A stretch of 40,481 nt of DNA from the NCBI GenBank assembly GCA_029262895.1, contig JAJCYM010000002.1:1-40481 (forward strand), read 5' to 3'. The stretch is from Roseivirga sp. (GTDB lineage: Bacteria; Bacteroidota; Bacteroidia; Cytophagales; Cyclobacteriaceae). Of the stretch, positions 38,672-40,481 are shown piece after piece. Position numbers and translations under genes: made by a program. The notes beneath the pieces were generated by a model. The model saw nothing but the letters and a program-made list of their open reading frames with translations. It was not told where the DNA came from and ran no database searches. The first letter of the stretch is position 1; every line of letters starts with the position of its first letter.

Positions 38672-39247
38672 ATGGTAAACATCGTATTATTTGGCCCTCC
38701 CGGAGCAGGGAAAGGAACACAAAGCGAGAACATTATTGACAAGTACGGTCTGAATCACATCTCTACCGGAGATTTATTCAGAAAGCATTTAGGAGAGGGT
38801 ACCGAACTGGGCAAACTTGCACAGCAGTATATGGACCAGGGCAAGTTAGTCCCGGATGAAGTTGTGATAGGAATGGTAGGAGATTATATAACTACTAAAA
38901 AAGATGCCCCTGGTTTTATTTTCGATGGTTTCCCCAGAACTGTTGCACAGGCAGAAGCCCTGGATGCGCTACTAGAGAAATATGATACCGCAATTTCTTG
39001 TATGGTAATGTTGGATGTGCCGGAAGATGAGCTCAAGAAGAGATTGCTTGAAAGAGGAAAAACATCAGGAAGGGTAGACGATCAGAACGAGGAGAAAATC
39101 AATGTTCGAATTCAGGAATACCTCAACAAGACTTTGCCGGTTGCCGGCTTCTACGCTAGCCAGAGCAAAGACTGTAAGATAAATGGGGTGGGTACTGTTG
39201 AAGAAATATTCGGCAATATTTCCTCAGCCTTGGACACACACATTTAG
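38672..39247 (+). CDS. adk: Adenylate kinase (short-lid form)
   Basis: 191 aa. It interconverts ATP, AMP and ADP. The P-loop GPPGAGKGTQ, the AMP site STGDLFRKHL and the DGFPRTVAQAEAL segment are present. The lid region is the short form (LLERGKTSGRVDDQNEEKI), with no zinc-finger cysteines, as in several Bacteroidota. It follows hpt and ends 27 bp before a terminator-like hairpin ahead of obg. Confidence 0.96.
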   Translation: MVNIVLFGPPGAGKGTQSENIIDKYGLNHISTGDLFRKHLGEGTELGKLAQQYMDQGKLVPDEVVIGMVGDYITTKKDAPGFIFDGFPRTVAQAEALDALLEKYDTAISCMVMLDVPEDELKKRLLERGKTSGRVDDQNEEKINVRIQEYLNKTLPVAGFYASQSKDCKINGVGTVEEIFGNISSALDTHI

Positions 39248-39273
39248 GAGAAATCAAAAATCCGTAATTTGAG

Positions 39274-39305
39274 AATGGTCGGGTATTTCCCGATCATTGT
39301 TTTTT
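39274..39305 (+). terminator. Rho-independent terminator between adk and obg
   Basis: AATGGTCGGG pairs with CCCGATCATT (one G-T pair, 5-nt loop) and is followed by a T-rich tract (TGTTTTTT). The obg ATG lies 14 bp after the T tract. The direct repeat AATCCGTAAT flanks it at 39259-39268 and 39311-39320, the second copy running into the obg start codon. Confidence 0.8.
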
Positions 39306-39318
39306 ATCACAATCCGTA

Positions 39319-40311
39319 ATGGCACAATCCAATTTTATAGACCACGTGAGAATGCATTGCAAATCGGGCAATGGAGGTGCGGGTGCTGTATCTTTTAGAA
39401 GGGAGAAGCATGTGCCCAAAGGTGGTCCGGATGGTGGCAATGGCGGTAGAGGAGGCCATATCATTTTAAAAGGAGAGAAACAACTTTGGACGCTGCTGCA
39501 TCTGAGATATAGGAAGCATATAATCGCCAAAAACGGTGAAAATGGTAGTGGCTCCAGAAGCTCAGGAGCTGATGGCGAGGACATCATCTTAGAGGTTCCT
39601 TTAGGAACGGTGGCCAGAGATGCAGAAACCAATGAGGTGCTTTTCGAAATTAATGACCATGGTGAAGAGCAGGTATTGGCTGAGGCAGGAAGGGGAGGAT
39701 TAGGCAACGAAAACTTCAAGACTGCTACCAAACAAACACCGCGTTATGCCCAGCCAGGGGAAGAAGGAGTTGAAAACTGGTTTGTTCTGGAATTAAAACT
39801 ACTGGCAGATGTGGGTTTGGTAGGGTTCCCGAATGCAGGCAAGTCCACACTGCTTTCCGTACTATCAGAAGCCAAACCGGAAATTGCCGATTATCCCTTC
39901 ACCACATTGGTTCCAAACCTTGGGGTTGTGGCTTATCGTGACCATAAGTCTTTTGTGATGGCAGATATTCCCGGAATTATTGAAGGGGCAGCCGAAGGCA
40001 AGGGACTTGGTATTCGATTCTTACGTCACATAGAAAGAAATTCGATTTTGCTTTTTCTGGTGCCTGCAGATGCCGACAATATTGAGCAGGAGTATCAGAT
40101 TCTTTTAAGAGAGTTGGAAAAGTATAATCCGGAACTCTTAGATAAAGAAAGAATTCTGGCCATTTCTAAATGCGATATGCTGGATGAAGAAATGATGGTG
40201 GAAATGAAAGAGTTGATTCCAGAAGATGTTCAGAGTATCTTCATTTCCTCTTTGACTCAAGTTGGGCTCACAGAACTAAAGGACAAAATCTGGTCCTCAG
40301 TAAATAAATAA
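39319..40311 (+). CDS. obg: GTPase Obg/CgtA
   Basis: 330 aa. A ribosome-associated GTPase tied to growth control and large-subunit assembly. The Gly-rich Obg domain (residues 1-158) has [31 protein letters not shown]. The G domain has G1 [10 protein letters not shown]2 [12 protein letters not shown]3 [10 protein letters not shown] and a G4 of SKCD instead of NKxD. No C-terminal OCT domain follows, consistent with the short form. The stop codon is the TAA that borders the palindromic element. A terminator hairpin lies just before the start. Confidence 0.96.
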   Translation: MAQSNFIDHVRMHCKSGNGGAGAVSFRREKHVPKGGPDGGNGGRGGHIILKGEKQLWTLLHLRYRKHIIAKNGENGSGSRSSGADGEDIILEVPLGTVARDAETNEVLFEINDHGEEQVLAEAGRGGLGNENFKTATKQTPRYAQPGEEGVENWFVLELKLLADVGLVGFPNAGKSTLLSVLSEAKPEIADYPFTTLVPNLGVVAYRDHKSFVMADIPGIIEGAAEGKGLGIRFLRHIERNSILLFLVPADADNIEQEYQILLRELEKYNPELLDKERILAISKCDMLDEEMMVEMKELIPEDVQSIFISSLTQVGLTELKDKIWSSVNK

Positions 40312-40471
40312 TACCAATTCAATTATAAAATGGCGCGAATAGAAATTAAATTATTATCGTTTGATTAAGGCGAGAAATGAGGGCATAGCATCGTTATGTC
40401 GAATTTTTTCAACGAAGAGCAAGCGGTAAGAAATGATTTGTATCCGTCATGTTATATTTGATTTGGTATAA
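40309..40471. repeat. 163-bp palindromic-ended non-coding element, copy B (MITE-like)
   Basis: The left end ATACCAATTCAATTATAA and the reverse complement of the right end, ATACCAAATCAAATATAA, match at 15 of 18 positions. TAA flanks the TACCA..TGGTA unit on both sides. It aligns without gaps to the copy at 2066-2228. No ORF inside. The left TAA is the obg stop codon. The final 10 bp of the window lie beyond it. Confidence 0.75.
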
Positions 40472-40481
40472 GGCCCATCAT

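Noticed and set aside
1-40481. tRNA, rRNA or intact transposase genes
   Set aside because: No TTCGA-type T-loop with a matching cloverleaf, no rRNA-like stretch and no transposase motif was seen.

Overview
The window reads as chromosomal DNA of a Bacteroidota bacterium, most likely a marine or soil member of Cytophagales (inferred). The reasons are the moderate GC content, TAnnTTTG-type -7 promoter elements, little Shine-Dalgarno use, TonB receptor/FecR pairs carrying STN-type domains, a LytS/LytTR system, DUF4920 and DUF6265 proteins, and the nuoH-N gene style. No rRNA, tRNA, CRISPR array or intact insertion sequence was seen.

Layout. 1-2963 (minus): the N-terminal part of a thioester-reductase-like SDR, a lipoprotein and plsC. 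3247-14045 (plus): murI, then the membrane half of respiratory complex I (nuoH-I-J-K-L-M-N) as a tight run, then a purF-type amidotransferase. 14046-17549: an accessory island on the minus strand. It holds a 560-aa secreted lipoprotein built like a polymorphic toxin, two small four-helix membrane proteins placed like immunity genes, and about 0.9 kb of decayed repeat DNA. 17550-19966: an IscA-type protein, a conserved partner, methylmalonyl-CoA epimerase and thiL. 20046-21713: a divergent regulatory locus with two tandem XRE regulators, several palindromic candidate operators and a DUF4920 lipoprotein. 21784-27875 (minus): VOC protein, DUF6265, a YCII-bearing membrane protein, an ECF sigma factor, a TonB receptor and FecR. 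28024-33861: hemE, a DoxX-like membrane protein, two exported proteins (one a metallo-beta-lactamase-fold protein that has lost most metal ligands) and a LytS/LytTR two-component pair. 34115-40311: a lone L-serine dehydratase alpha subunit, a membrane protein, a Ca/Na antiporter, upp, an M42 peptidase, hpt, adk and obg (purine/pyrimidine salvage and housekeeping).

How the genes work together. The nuo genes make the proton-pumping arm plus the NuoI Fe-S subunit; the peripheral-arm genes nuoA-G are not here. The sigma/YCII/DUF6265/VOC genes overlap or nearly touch and look like one stress or envelope-response operon. FecR and the TonB receptor overlap by 4 bp and form a transport-signalling pair without an adjacent upstream sigma gene. 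hpt, adk, obg and upp are a nucleotide-salvage and growth-control neighbourhood.

Most interesting non-coding structure: (i) two 163-bp palindromic-ended elements (2066-2228 and 40309-40471) whose flanking TAA triplet is the stop codon of the adjacent gene in both cases; (ii) a chained-hairpin element at 33912-34044; (iii) perfect 9-bp direct repeats with a 12-bp spacer upstream of the LytTR system; (iv) three CTCAWWTGAG palindromes ahead of the XRE pair; (v) a terminator hairpin 14 bp before the obg start codon. All calls come from reading the sequence; no database search was run.
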